Shown here: positions 17,096 to 24,852 of the stretch, in pieces
Numbering within the stretch: position 1 is the stretch's first letter
How the letters are laid out: the number at the start of each line of letters is the position of its first letter
Assembly: GCF_042654985.1 (NCBI RefSeq)
Contig: NZ_JBHSMT010000027.1
Coordinates: forward strand, 15,308-79,307
Reading direction: 5' to 3'
Length of the DNA stretch: 64,000 bases
Source: Paraherbaspirillum soli
GTDB taxonomy: Bacteria > Pseudomonadota > Gammaproteobacteria > Burkholderiales > Burkholderiaceae_D
Notes under the pieces: generated by a model
The model's database searches: none
Told to the model about the DNA's origin: nothing
Seen by the model: only the letters and a program-made list of their open reading frames with translations
Made by a program: the position numbers and the translations under genes

Positions 17096-17652
17096 TGCGC
17101 CCCCGCTGTTTCCGCGATGGCGAGCAAGCGCGGCAAAAAGTATTCATAAGGTGGAACCGTCATGCCGACCACCTTCGCGGCATCGTCGCAACGGCGCAAG
17201 GCGATGGCGCACGCGGCATGCGGCCTGGCGGCGAATTGCTGCGCGGCCGCCGCGTCCATCGCGCCGCCCTGTAACGCCAGGCTGGTGCGCGAGGCATCCG
17301 ACAGCGCCGCGAAATACGCCGGCTCTACGTGGCACAGATAGCGCTTGGCATCCACGTGCAAGGCGATCGGTTCGATGATTTCCGGCGGCAGCAGGCCGCG
17401 CAGGAACGGAATTATTTTTACCTGATGCAGATCGTCCCGGCCTTGGGCCAGATCGTCGTCGCCCTGGCCGAACAACATATGTCCAAGATCGTGCAGCAGA
17501 CAGGCGATGATCAACTGCTCGTCGGCGCCGGACTGTTCGGCCAACCAGCCGGCTTGCAGCGCGTGCTCGCGCTGCGTGATTGCCTCGCCGCCGTAAAGCT
17601 CGCCGCCGGCCCGATTAAACAGCTGACTGATGTCGTTCACCGAAAGCGTCAT
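17092..17652 (-). CDS. PhnZ-like HD-domain diiron oxygenase candidate of phosphonate operon
   Basis: 186 residues from the ATG at 17652; a frame extension to 17703 exists but adds nothing family-like. It belongs to the HD/HDIG proteins found in phosphonate operons (TIGR03276). Compared with the known iron site of PhnZ, all ligands can be placed at constant spacing: Y20 and E23 (LYGGE), H30, H54-D55 (LLHDLGH), H76, H99 and D156/157. PhnZ oxidatively cleaves 1-hydroxy-2-AEP to glycine and phosphate after PhnY hydroxylation. No PhnY-like gene is in the window. The gene overlaps the ATPase start by 4 bp and is separated from the binding-protein gene by a repeat. Confidence 0.8.
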   Translation of the reverse strand: MTLSVNDISQLFNRAGGELYGGEAITQREHALQAGWLAEQSGADEQLIIACLLHDLGHMLFGQGDDDLAQGRDDLHQVKIIPFLRGLLPPEIIEPIALHVDAKRYLCHVEPAYFAALSDASRTSLALQGGAMDAAAAQQFAARPHAACAIALRRCDDAAKVVGMTVPPYEYFLPRLLAIAETAGAQ

Positions 17653-17720
17653 GCGCGTTGTTATCCTCAAAAGTAAATCGGCCCGGATAGCGATCCGGGC
17701 CATCCTGCAATGCTATTTAT

Positions 17721-17840
17721 GGTCGCCTCTAAAACCGTAGCGAGCGGCCCAAGGTCGGGGCAAGAAGCGCAGCTGTACGGAGGTACAGCGAGCATCGCAG
17801 CCCCGAGATTGGGTCGCGCAGTAGGTTTTAGGGGTGACCT
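17721..17840. repeat. Intergenic palindromic repeat, family C, inside the phosphonate operon
   Basis: Ends are inverted (GGTCGCCTCTAAAACC and GGTTTTAGGGGTGACC), with the conserved core CGTAGCGAGCGGC, GTCGGGG and CATCGCAGCCCCGAGATT. It sits between the binding-protein gene and the HD gene. Related copies: 45973, 56210 and 57546. Confidence 0.85.
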
Positions 17841-17842
17841 TA

Positions 17843-18862
17843 TTATTTAGGTTCCGATTTGCCGTCGTACCGCTTGCTCCATTCAGCAAGGATGCGATCG
17901 CGGTTGACCGCTGCCCACTTCAAATCCTGCTTGATCAGCAGCTGCTCGTAATTGGCCGGGATCAGCGGGCTTTGCTGGGCGACGCCGGGATAGGCGACGA
18001 TCGCAAAATTTCTCGCATACAGTTCGTTGGCCGATTTCGAGGCCGACCAGTCGGCGAATTTGCGGGCCGCATCCAGGTTTTTGGTGCCCTTCATGATGGC
18101 GGTCGCTTCGACGTCCCAGCCCAGGCCTTCTTTCGGGAAGATCAGGTCGATCGGCGCGCCGCCCTCTTTCAGCTTGGCGCCGCGATATTCAAACGCGATG
18201 CCGATCGGGAACTCGCCGCTGGCCGCTTGCTTGCAGGGCTTGGAGCCGGAATGCGTGTATTGCGCGATGTTGTCGTGCAGTTTGTCCATATAGCCCCAGC
18301 CGTCCTTTTCGCCGAACTGGGCCAGCCATGCGCTGACATCGAAATAGCCGGTGCCGCTGGAGGCCGGGTTAGGCATGACGATCTTGCCTTTGTATTCCGG
18401 CTTCAGCAGGTCTTTCCAGGACTCGGGCTTTTTCAGGCCCAGCTTCTTCGCTTCCACGGTGTTGAAGCAAATCGCCGCGCCCCACACATCCATGCCGACC
18501 CAGTTAGGCGGCGTGCTGTTGTCGATATAGCGCTTCGACAGCTTGTCCATGCCTTTAGGCGCGTAAGGCTGCAACATGTCGTCCTTGGCCAGCACCAGCA
18601 GCGAGGTGGCGGCAACGCCCATCACCACGTCGGCCTGCGGCGCGGCTTTTTCGGCCAGCAGTTTGGCCGTGATGATGCCGGTCGAATCGCGCACCCAGCG
18701 GATTTTGATATCGGGATATTCGGTTTCGAACTGATGCTGGTAAGCCTTCAATTGGTCGGCTTCAAGCGCCGTATACACGGTCAGACTGGTGTCCGCGTGA
18801 ACGAGATTGCAGCTCAATGCGCATAGCAAGGCGGCTGGCTTCAGCAAATGACGAATCTGCAT
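17843..18862 (-). CDS. phnS: 2-AEP ABC transporter, periplasmic binding protein
   Basis: 339 residues from the ATG at 18862; upstream frame codons are repeat-derived. Sec signal peptide (ALSCNLVHA|D). The mature protein is a type II periplasmic binding protein of the Fbp/2-AEP class (PhnS2/AepX-like): SLTVYTALEADQLKAYQ at the N-terminus, VMGVAATSLLVLAKDD, and MPNPASSGTGYFDVSAW in the hinge region. It is the first gene of the operon. The roughly 190-bp gap with a family C repeat before the next gene may let the binding protein be made in excess over the membrane subunits. Confidence 0.88.
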   Translation of the reverse strand: MQIRHLLKPAALLCALSCNLVHADTSLTVYTALEADQLKAYQHQFETEYPDIKIRWVRDSTGIITAKLLAEKAAPQADVVMGVAATSLLVLAKDDMLQPYAPKGMDKLSKRYIDNSTPPNWVGMDVWGAAICFNTVEAKKLGLKKPESWKDLLKPEYKGKIVMPNPASSGTGYFDVSAWLAQFGEKDGWGYMDKLHDNIAQYTHSGSKPCKQAASGEFPIGIAFEYRGAKLKEGGAPIDLIFPKEGLGWDVEATAIMKGTKNLDAARKFADWSASKSANELYARNFAIVAYPGVAQQSPLIPANYEQLLIKQDLKWAAVNRDRILAEWSKRYDGKSEPK

Positions 18863-18928
18863 GTGGATGCTCCTGGTTAGGTGGGCGTTGGTGATCGACT
18901 GGGAGGCATCGTAGCGGCCATTTATTAC

Positions 18929-18950
18929 GTCATCGTGACGTCTAGATGAC
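18929..18950. promoter_or_regulatory. Candidate operator upstream of the phosphonate operon
   Basis: A 22-bp imperfect palindrome with arms GTCATC and GATGAC around a GACGTC centre (9 of 11 pairs match), 67 bp before the phnS start codon. The size and GT...AC character fit GntR/HutC-family operators, and the operon ends with such a regulator gene. Confidence 0.45.
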
Positions 18951-18980
18951 TGTTTGAATACATCGGCGGGCGTACTGCGC

Positions 18981-19042
18981 TTAGGCCGAAAAACCCGACG
19001 TTTGGTAGCGATGAAAGGAATGATGGGCTTGGCAGCCCAGTC
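18981..19042. repeat. Degenerate family B repeat
   Basis: Retains CCGACGTTTGGTAGCGATGAAAG and GATGGGCTTGGCAGCCCA of family B. It lies between the phosphonate operon promoter and the next gene. Confidence 0.6.
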
Positions 19043-19114
19043 CACTAGTTGACCGATCGGATTCTTTGGTTAACTATGGCCGGAGTGTTTATATTTACAT
19101 AAGGATTAACCGAC

Positions 19115-19540
19115 ATGAAATTACATTGCCGCTTACTCTGTTTCACCGCCCTGCTTGGCGCAGCCATCGTTTCCCATGCAGCACCGGCCGTACCCGCCTG
19201 CCCGGCTGCAATCACTGCCAGCGCGGTTGCCAAGGACTGGATCGCGTACGACGGCAATAAGGACTATGCGTATCTTGATCATCATGTGCAGTTTTTCTCC
19301 GACCATCCGTCCAAGAACTATCAGTTGAAACCGGATTTCCTCAACCAAGGCAAGAAGCAAATTTGGACGAGAGACAAAAATGAACCGCCGTTCTGGATCC
19401 TTTGCCAGGACAAAAAAAATGCCGCCACGCTGATCAAGCAATTGCCCAAGACTTTCAAGCGATGCGAGGTCAAGGAAGAAGGAACGCCGGCCGTCGAAAG
19501 GATGGCTTGTTTCGATAAGAATCAAGGCCGCAAGAGATAG
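19115..19540 (+). CDS. Small secreted Cys-containing protein (STY0301-like?)
   Basis: 141 residues with a Sec signal peptide (cleavage near SHA|APAV) and AGGA at good spacing before the ATG. The mature part is about 120 residues with four conserved-looking cysteines (PACP, LCQD, KRCE, MACF) and patterns VQFFSDHPS, LKPDF and PFWILCQDKK. These resemble the STY0301-type exported proteins of unknown function. It is monocistronic between the phosphonate promoter and a convergent gene. No function can be assigned. Confidence 0.7.
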   Translation: MKLHCRLLCFTALLGAAIVSHAAPAVPACPAAITASAVAKDWIAYDGNKDYAYLDHHVQFFSDHPSKNYQLKPDFLNQGKKQIWTRDKNEPPFWILCQDKKNAATLIKQLPKTFKRCEVKEEGTPAVERMACFDKNQGRKR

Positions 19541-19581
19541 CGGATTCCATGCCACGGCGGCCTCGATAACGCTGTGTTGTT

Positions 19582-19603
19582 GGTTGGGCTGCAAAGCCCA
19601 ACC
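19582..19603. repeat. Family B hairpin fragment
   Basis: Only the GGTTGGGCT-GCAA-AGCCCAACC hairpin of the family remains. A short sequence related to the GACCCCG...CTACTTTTTGC tail seen near 62350 follows. Confidence 0.6.
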
Positions 19604-19647
19604 GCAGACTGACCCCGTTTAACTACTTTTTGCCGTCGCCTTCAAAC

Positions 19648-20541
19648 TTAGACGTAGCGCCACTCGAATCCGCCGTCCTTACGCGTAACCTGCCCCACCG
19701 ATGTCTCTGGAAAATGCGAACTGAAGAACATGGCATTGTTGTCGGCCGCATAGTCGAGCGCCCATCGCCGCGAGGCGCGCGCCTGCTCGGGAAACGCATC
19801 GAACCTCGAGTTCCACTCGGGACGGTGAATCTGGATCGGGTGATGCAGCACGTCGCCGGAGAACAGCGCCCGCTCCCCGGCCGAGTTCAGGCTGATGGAG
19901 GCATGGCCGAAGCTGTGCCCGACTGTCGGATGAAAAGTCAGACCGTCAATCACCTCTTTGCCGTCAAAATCGATCATCTGCGCCAACCCGGCTCTGACAA
20001 TCGGCAGCACGCTGTCTTGTTGAACAATGAAACTGGTCTTGTTGCGCTCGCTGTGATTGCGCTGGTCGGCGAAGTACTGATACTCGTCACGGGAAAACAG
20101 GTATTTCGCGTTGGGGAAGGTCGGCACCCAATTGCCATCGACCAGCCGCGTGTTCCATCCAACATGGTCCACATGCAAGTGTGTCAGCAACACGAAATCG
20201 ACCGCTTCGGGCTCGACGCCGGCGGCCTTGAGCCGGGCCAGATAGGGCAGCTGAAGATGGTCGAACATCGGAGTGAACGGGCGATTCTTGTCGTTGCCGA
20301 CGCCGGTATCGATCAGGATCGTATGGCGTCCGGTCTGGATCACCCAGGTGTGGACGCTCATCAAGGCCCGTTGACGCGCGTCATCCATGGAGCCCGGCGA
20401 CAACCACGTCGCATGGTCTTGCAGCACATCGGGATGCCATCCCTGGAACAGCATTTCCGGCGTAAAAGTCGTCAGCGCCAATTCGCTGACGCGCGTGACC
20501 GTGGCGTCGCCGACCTTGTAGATTTTTGACTCGTAGCTCAT
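19648..20541 (-). CDS. Metallo-beta-lactamase-fold hydrolase
   Basis: 297 residues, no signal peptide, AGGGAGA just before the start. The MBL metal motifs are HLHVDH (about residues 119-124), GHSFGH, the bridging Asp in FSGDVLHHP and a final His in FSSHFPE, enough for a dinuclear zinc site. The overall layout resembles lactonases such as AHL lactonase, and other cytosolic MBL hydrolases. It is divergently transcribed from a LysR regulator 112 bp away, a typical regulator-target pair. The substrate is unknown; quorum-signal lactones are one possibility among many. Confidence 0.82.
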   Translation of the reverse strand: MSYESKIYKVGDATVTRVSELALTTFTPEMLFQGWHPDVLQDHATWLSPGSMDDARQRALMSVHTWVIQTGRHTILIDTGVGNDKNRPFTPMFDHLQLPYLARLKAAGVEPEAVDFVLLTHLHVDHVGWNTRLVDGNWVPTFPNAKYLFSRDEYQYFADQRNHSERNKTSFIVQQDSVLPIVRAGLAQMIDFDGKEVIDGLTFHPTVGHSFGHASISLNSAGERALFSGDVLHHPIQIHRPEWNSRFDAFPEQARASRRWALDYAADNNAMFFSSHFPETSVGQVTRKDGGFEWRYV

Positions 20542-20653
20542 ATCTCCCTCTCCCTTTCATGTCTTGCCGGTAATAAGTCGCAAAGTATAAGGCGATTGAT
20601 TATTGCTTTGAATACTATAAAATCTTCACAATCTCATTAGCTGGACTAATCAA

Positions 20654-21550
20654 ATGCGTGGCACCGAATTCGCCGAACTGAGCGCCTTCGCCGCAATCGC
20701 GGAGCGGGCGAGTTTCGCCAAGGCGGCGGCGCATCTGGGCGTTTCGGCTTCGGCTTTGAGTCAATCGATCCGGTTGCTGGAGGAACGATTGGGAGTGCGC
20801 TTGCTCAATCGCACCACGCGCAGCGTCTCCACCACCGCGGCCGGAGAGCGGCTGCTCGACCAGCTGCGCCCGGCCCTGGAAGGACTGGCGCGCGCGACCG
20901 ACGCCATCAATGATTTCCGGGAGACGCCAACCGGCGTGGTGCGCCTCACGGTGCCGCGGGTCGCCGCCGACTTGCTGCTGGTTCCGCGGCTGGCGGAATT
21001 CCGGGCAAGGTATCCGGCGATCACGCTGGATCTTGCGGTCGAGGATAAGGTGACCGATATCGTCAAGCACCGCTTCGACGCCGGCATCCGGCGCGGCGAA
21101 ATGCTCGATCAAGACATGGTCGCGCGCCGCATCAGCCCCGATCGCCGCTTCGTCGCGGCTGCGGCTCCGGGCTATCTCGCCAGCCGCGGCTATCCGCTGA
21201 TGCCGCGCGATTTGCAAAGCCACGATTGCATCTGCATCAGGCGTCCATCGAGCGGCGCGATAGCCCCCTGGCGCTTCATGGAAAACGGCCAGTTCCTGGA
21301 CGTAAAAGTCGGCGGCCCGCTGATATTGAGCGATGCGCACGTTGCGTTGGGAGCCGCCCTGAACGGCGCCGGCATCGTGCTGCTGGCCGAAGACCATTTG
21401 CAGCCGTATCTGGACGATGGCCGGCTGCTGCCTTTGCTCGACGCCTGGTGCTGGGCCCGTCCCGGCTTCTTTCTCTACTATCCGAGTCAGCGCCAATTGT
21501 CCCCGGCGCTGCAGGCATTGGCCGAATTCCTGCGCCCGCCTTTCATTTGA
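20654..21550 (+). CDS. LysR-family transcriptional regulator (divergent to MBL hydrolase)
   Basis: 298 residues. N-terminal winged helix (residues about 5-62: LSAFAAIAERASFAKAAAHLG, LLEERLGVRLLNRTTRS), linker helix, then the two-lobe effector domain of the CrgA/YhjC-like subgroup (TPTGVVRLTVPRVAADLLL). The divergent arrangement with the MBL gene across a short AT-rich interval suggests that it controls that gene and itself. Confidence 0.85.
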   Translation: MRGTEFAELSAFAAIAERASFAKAAAHLGVSASALSQSIRLLEERLGVRLLNRTTRSVSTTAAGERLLDQLRPALEGLARATDAINDFRETPTGVVRLTVPRVAADLLLVPRLAEFRARYPAITLDLAVEDKVTDIVKHRFDAGIRRGEMLDQDMVARRISPDRRFVAAAAPGYLASRGYPLMPRDLQSHDCICIRRPSSGAIAPWRFMENGQFLDVKVGGPLILSDAHVALGAALNGAGIVLLAEDHLQPYLDDGRLLPLLDAWCWARPGFFLYYPSQRQLSPALQALAEFLRPPFI

Positions 21551-21618
21551 CCAAATTGGCAAGCTTCCGAAGGTCGACGTCAATTCTTTTAACACCGTTG
21601 ACGACCCGCCGGACTACT

Positions 21619-21722
21619 GTAGGGCGGATGAGCGTAGCGTTATCCGCCGCTGGATGCGTCACCTGCATTCGATGTATCTAACACGGTGAAACGGCGGATA
21701 ACGCTGCGCTCATCCGCCCTAC
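21619..21722. repeat. Intergenic palindromic repeat, family A
   Basis: Complete unit with GTAGGGCGGATGAGCG and CGCTCATCCGCCCTAC ends, between two convergent LysR genes. A family B fragment (CGCTACCAAACGTTGGGG) follows at 21788-21820. Confidence 0.85.
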
Positions 21723-21824
21723 CGACGGTGGCAGTAATCAACGCTGGTCTCGGATTTGTCCAATACCGCCTCGGTCTAGCCTTTCATCGCTACCAAACGT
21801 TGGGGTTTGCCGCCCAACCGCCTT

Positions 21825-22739
21825 TTACTTGCCCAGCCACGGATCAATCTCCGGCTGCGGAAACTGCTCGATCATGAAATCGACAAAGCTGCGCACGGTA
21901 GCCGACAGCAGACGCCGGCTCGGGTAGACCATCATGACCGTCAGCAGGCTGGCCCGATGATCGGGCAGCACAGGCACCAGGCGGCCGCTCTTCAACGCAT
22001 CGCCGAGTGCGAACGACGGCCGCAGCACCACGCCCATTCCGGCCAGCGCGCAATTGCTCAGCAGGTCGCCGTTGTTGGACACCATCTTGCTGGTGATCGG
22101 GACCCGCACCTCGCCCTCCGGGCCCTCGATCGACCAGTGATGGCGCAAATGTTCGTAGGCGAAATTCAAGCAGGCATGGTTGGACAAATCCGCCGGCGTC
22201 TCGGGCGCGCCATGCCGTTTGATGTAGTCCGGCGACGCGTACAGCGATACTTTGGCCACCCCCAATTGCCGCACGATCATGGTGGCGTCGAATTTTTGCA
22301 GGTTGTTGAACATGCCGACATCGAAACCTTCCTCGACCAAATCCACGGTCCGATCCGACAAGGTCACATCCAGCGACACCTCGGGATAGCGCTGCGCATA
22401 CAGCGGCAACAGTTGCGGCAACTGGAATTGACCGAAGCTCAAATGCGCATACAGCCTGAGCGTGCCGTTGGCCTTGGTCGACAGCGACGAGGCAATGGCG
22501 TCGGCGTCGTCGATATCGGTCAGGATCTGCCGCACCCGCTCCAGATAGGCCTGGCCGGTCTCGGTCAGCGACAGCTGGCGCGTGCTGCGGTTTAACAGGC
22601 GGGTGCCGAGATGCTTTTCCAATTCGGCCACATGGCGCGTCACCGCCGCGTTGGAGAGGTCCAGCATCTGCGCTGCGCGGGCAAAGCTGCCCTGCTCCAC
22701 TATCTTCAGAAAAACCCGCATTGAGCGCAGTCTATCCAT
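21825..22739 (-). CDS. LysR-family regulator of the efflux operon (AaeR-like position)
   Basis: 304 residues. LysR helix-turn-helix at the N-terminus (MRVFLKIVEQGSFARAAQML, LEKHLGTRLLNRSTRQL), then the substrate-binding-like effector domain. It is transcribed away from the DUF4148/NodT/FUSC/DUF1656/HlyD genes, as AaeR is from aaeXAB. It therefore probably activates that pump in response to an aromatic acid. That ligand class is inferred from the aae parallel. Confidence 0.85.
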   Translation of the reverse strand: MDRLRSMRVFLKIVEQGSFARAAQMLDLSNAAVTRHVAELEKHLGTRLLNRSTRQLSLTETGQAYLERVRQILTDIDDADAIASSLSTKANGTLRLYAHLSFGQFQLPQLLPLYAQRYPEVSLDVTLSDRTVDLVEEGFDVGMFNNLQKFDATMIVRQLGVAKVSLYASPDYIKRHGAPETPADLSNHACLNFAYEHLRHHWSIEGPEGEVRVPITSKMVSNNGDLLSNCALAGMGVVLRPSFALGDALKSGRLVPVLPDHRASLLTVMMVYPSRRLLSATVRSFVDFMIEQFPQPEIDPWLGK

Positions 22740-22757
22740 AAATCAAGACCCCAATCG

Positions 22758-22772
22758 TTTCATAAAATGGAA
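22758..22772. promoter_or_regulatory. Possible LysR binding site
   Basis: Interrupted inverted repeat TTTCAT-AAA-ATGGAA (one mismatch), 19 bp upstream of the LysR start, in the divergent control region. An ATTGCAAT palindrome lies a few bases further on. Confidence 0.3.
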
Positions 22773-22943
22773 TGGATCATTGCAATAAGTCCTATTTTTT
22801 CCGAATTATACAACGCATAAACTGAGCTCCATCGATGGGCCCCACACCTAACTAGCGAAGTGCGCGACTCACCGAGGCGGCTGACACCAATGCCCGATCG
22901 GCCGAAGCCGCTGTTAGCAACTTAACCTTTTTGGAGAATAAAA

Positions 22944-23222
22944 ATGAATGCCAAACAATTGATCGCTGCTGTTGCCGTGTTTGCCGCCGCCGGTTCTGCT
23001 TTCGCCGACGCGAGCTACCCGCCCGAAACCAAGGTCACATCGAGCAAGACCCGCGCCGAAGTCATCGCCGAGATGGAACAAGCCCGTGCCCAAGGCCTGA
23101 TGAACCAAAGCGACGCTGTATACCCGCTTGAAGCACAAGTAAAAAGCAGCGAACAAGCCCGCAAGCTGGCGACGCAATCGAAACCTGGCCGCGAGGTCGA
23201 TGCGACTTATTCCGGCGCCTGA
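22944..23222 (+). CDS. DUF4148 small periplasmic protein
   Basis: 92 residues with a Sec signal peptide (GSAFA|DASYPPETK) and TTGGAGA ahead of the ATG. The mature part shows two related units (SYPPETKVTSSKTRAEVIAEME and VYPLEAQVKSSEQARKL). The first carries the SRAEV-type motif of DUF4148, a family common in Burkholderiales with unknown role. It lies between the LysR gene and the efflux operon, 76 bp before the NodT gene, and may share its promoter. Confidence 0.8.
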   Translation: MNAKQLIAAVAVFAAAGSAFADASYPPETKVTSSKTRAEVIAEMEQARAQGLMNQSDAVYPLEAQVKSSEQARKLATQSKPGREVDATYSGA

Positions 23223-23298
23223 TTCCCGGCTTAGTTTGAAAGCGGTAGTGTGAAGATGGGAGCGCAGTTCCGCGCTCTCTCTTTGCATTGGCGACACC

Positions 23299-24852
23299 AT
23301 GCGCCACCCTCAGCATCAGCAACTTCCTCAAAGAACAACAGCCCTTCCGGCAACCATGCATTTCTCTATCCTGCCCCCCCTGCTGCACCAGTCCGCCCAC
23401 ACCACCGTGATACTGACGCTGGCCGTTGTGCTGGTCAGCGGTTGCGCCAATATGGCCGGCATTGCGCCGCATGCCAAACCGACCGACAGCAACAGCCTGG
23501 CGCTCGGCTCGGCGATGGGTGGCACCGCGGTCGACGGTCACTGGCCCGGCAACGCCTGGTGGCAAACCTTCAGCGACCCGCAGCTCGACGCCTTGGTGCA
23601 GCAAGCCGTCAGCGGCAGCTCTAACCTGAAAATCGCACGCGCACGGATCGAACAGGCGCGCGCGCTGGCCGGCATAGCCCGTGCCGGGACCCTGCCGCAA
23701 GTCGGCGCCAAGGCTGAATTCACGCGCGAACGCTTCACCGAACAAGGCCTGGTGCCGTCGCCGCTGGCCGGCAATTGGGATTGGGATAACGAAATCGCCA
23801 TGAAGGCCAGCTACGACCTCGACCTGTGGGGCAAGGAAAGCAGCGCGCTCGATGCCGCGCTCAGCGCAGCCCAGGTCAGCGCCGCCGAAGCGCGCAGCGT
23901 CCAGCTCAATCTCGAAACCGCGGTCGTCCGCAGCTATCTGCAACTGTCGCTGCAATACGCGCTGCGCGATATTGCCGAGGCCACGCTGCGCCAGCAAGAG
24001 TCTATCGTCAGCATTGCCCGGCGCCGGCTGACGGCCGGGCTGGGAACGCAACTGGATTTGAGCCAGGCCGAAACCGCACTGCCCAATTCGCGCGCCGAGA
24101 TTGAGCAAGTCGACGAAGCCATCGCCCTGTTGCGCAACCAGATTGCGGCGCTGAGCGGTCAGGGTCCGGGCGCAGGCGACGCGATCCGGCGGCCGTCGCT
24201 GGCGCAGCAGCGCGACACAGCCCAGCCGCCGATCAGCCTGCCCGACAACGTCCCCGCCAACCTGATCGGCCGCCGCCCGGACGTGGTGGCGCAACGCTGG
24301 CGGGTGGAAGCGGCCGGCAAGAACATCGACGTCGCCAAGGCGGCGTTCTACCCGGACATCAATATCAGCGCCTTCCTCGGCTTCCAGTCGCTCGGCTTTG
24401 CCGGTTTGTTGACGAGCGCCTCGGGCATGCGCGGCATCGCCCCGGCCATCTCGTTGCCGATCTTCGAAGGCGGCCGGCTGCGCGGCAAGCTGGGCGCGGA
24501 AACCGCCGCCTACGACGCCGCCGTCGAAAGTTATAACAACACGCTGGTGCTGGCGCTGCAAAGCGCGGCCGACCAGATCGTCAAACTCAAGTCCAGCGCG
24601 CAGCAGCAGCGCCACTCGCAGCAAGCCCTGGCGCTGGCGCAAAAGTCTTACGACATTGCGCAGAACGGCTTTCACGCCGGGCTGACCGAATATCTCAGCG
24701 TGCTGAATGCGCAAACCTCGCTGCTGCGGCAACAACAAAGAGTGGCGCAAGCGCGCAATGCATATCTGGATGCGTGGGTGCAGCTGATGCAGGCGCTCGG
24801 CGGCGGTCTGGGCGACGATTTGCCGACGCCGCCGGCGCAGGCAGCGCTGTAA
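23299..24852 (+). CDS. NodT-family outer-membrane efflux lipoprotein
   Basis: 517 residues; an internal ATG at 23356 (MHFSIL) would give a more usual signal length. Lipobox LVSGC near residue 49 predicts a lipid-anchored outer-membrane channel. The two OEP repeats are clear (NAWWQTFSDPQLDALVQQA; LIGRRPDVVAQRWRVEAA, the hallmark of the NodT group; GFHAGLTEYLSVLNAQ). TAATG overlap with the FUSC gene couples them. With the FUSC and HlyD proteins it completes a tripartite pump, unlike E. coli aaeXAB, which has no dedicated channel gene. Confidence 0.88.
   Translation: MRHPQHQQLPQRTTALPATMHFSILPPLLHQSAHTTVILTLAVVLVSGCANMAGIAPHAKPTDSNSLALGSAMGGTAVDGHWPGNAWWQTFSDPQLDALVQQAVSGSSNLKIARARIEQARALAGIARAGTLPQVGAKAEFTRERFTEQGLVPSPLAGNWDWDNEIAMKASYDLDLWGKESSALDAALSAAQVSAAEARSVQLNLETAVVRSYLQLSLQYALRDIAEATLRQQESIVSIARRRLTAGLGTQLDLSQAETALPNSRAEIEQVDEAIALLRNQIAALSGQGPGAGDAIRRPSLAQQRDTAQPPISLPDNVPANLIGRRPDVVAQRWRVEAAGKNIDVAKAAFYPDINISAFLGFQSLGFAGLLTSASGMRGIAPAISLPIFEGGRLRGKLGAETAAYDAAVESYNNTLVLALQSAADQIVKLKSSAQQQRHSQQALALAQKSYDIAQNGFHAGLTEYLSVLNAQTSLLRQQQRVAQARNAYLDAWVQLMQALGGGLGDDLPTPPAQAAL

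Noticed and set aside
24774..24851. Earlier start for the FUSC gene
   Set aside because: These codons overlap the end of the NodT gene in another frame; the ATG at 24852 gives the usual TAATG junction and family length.
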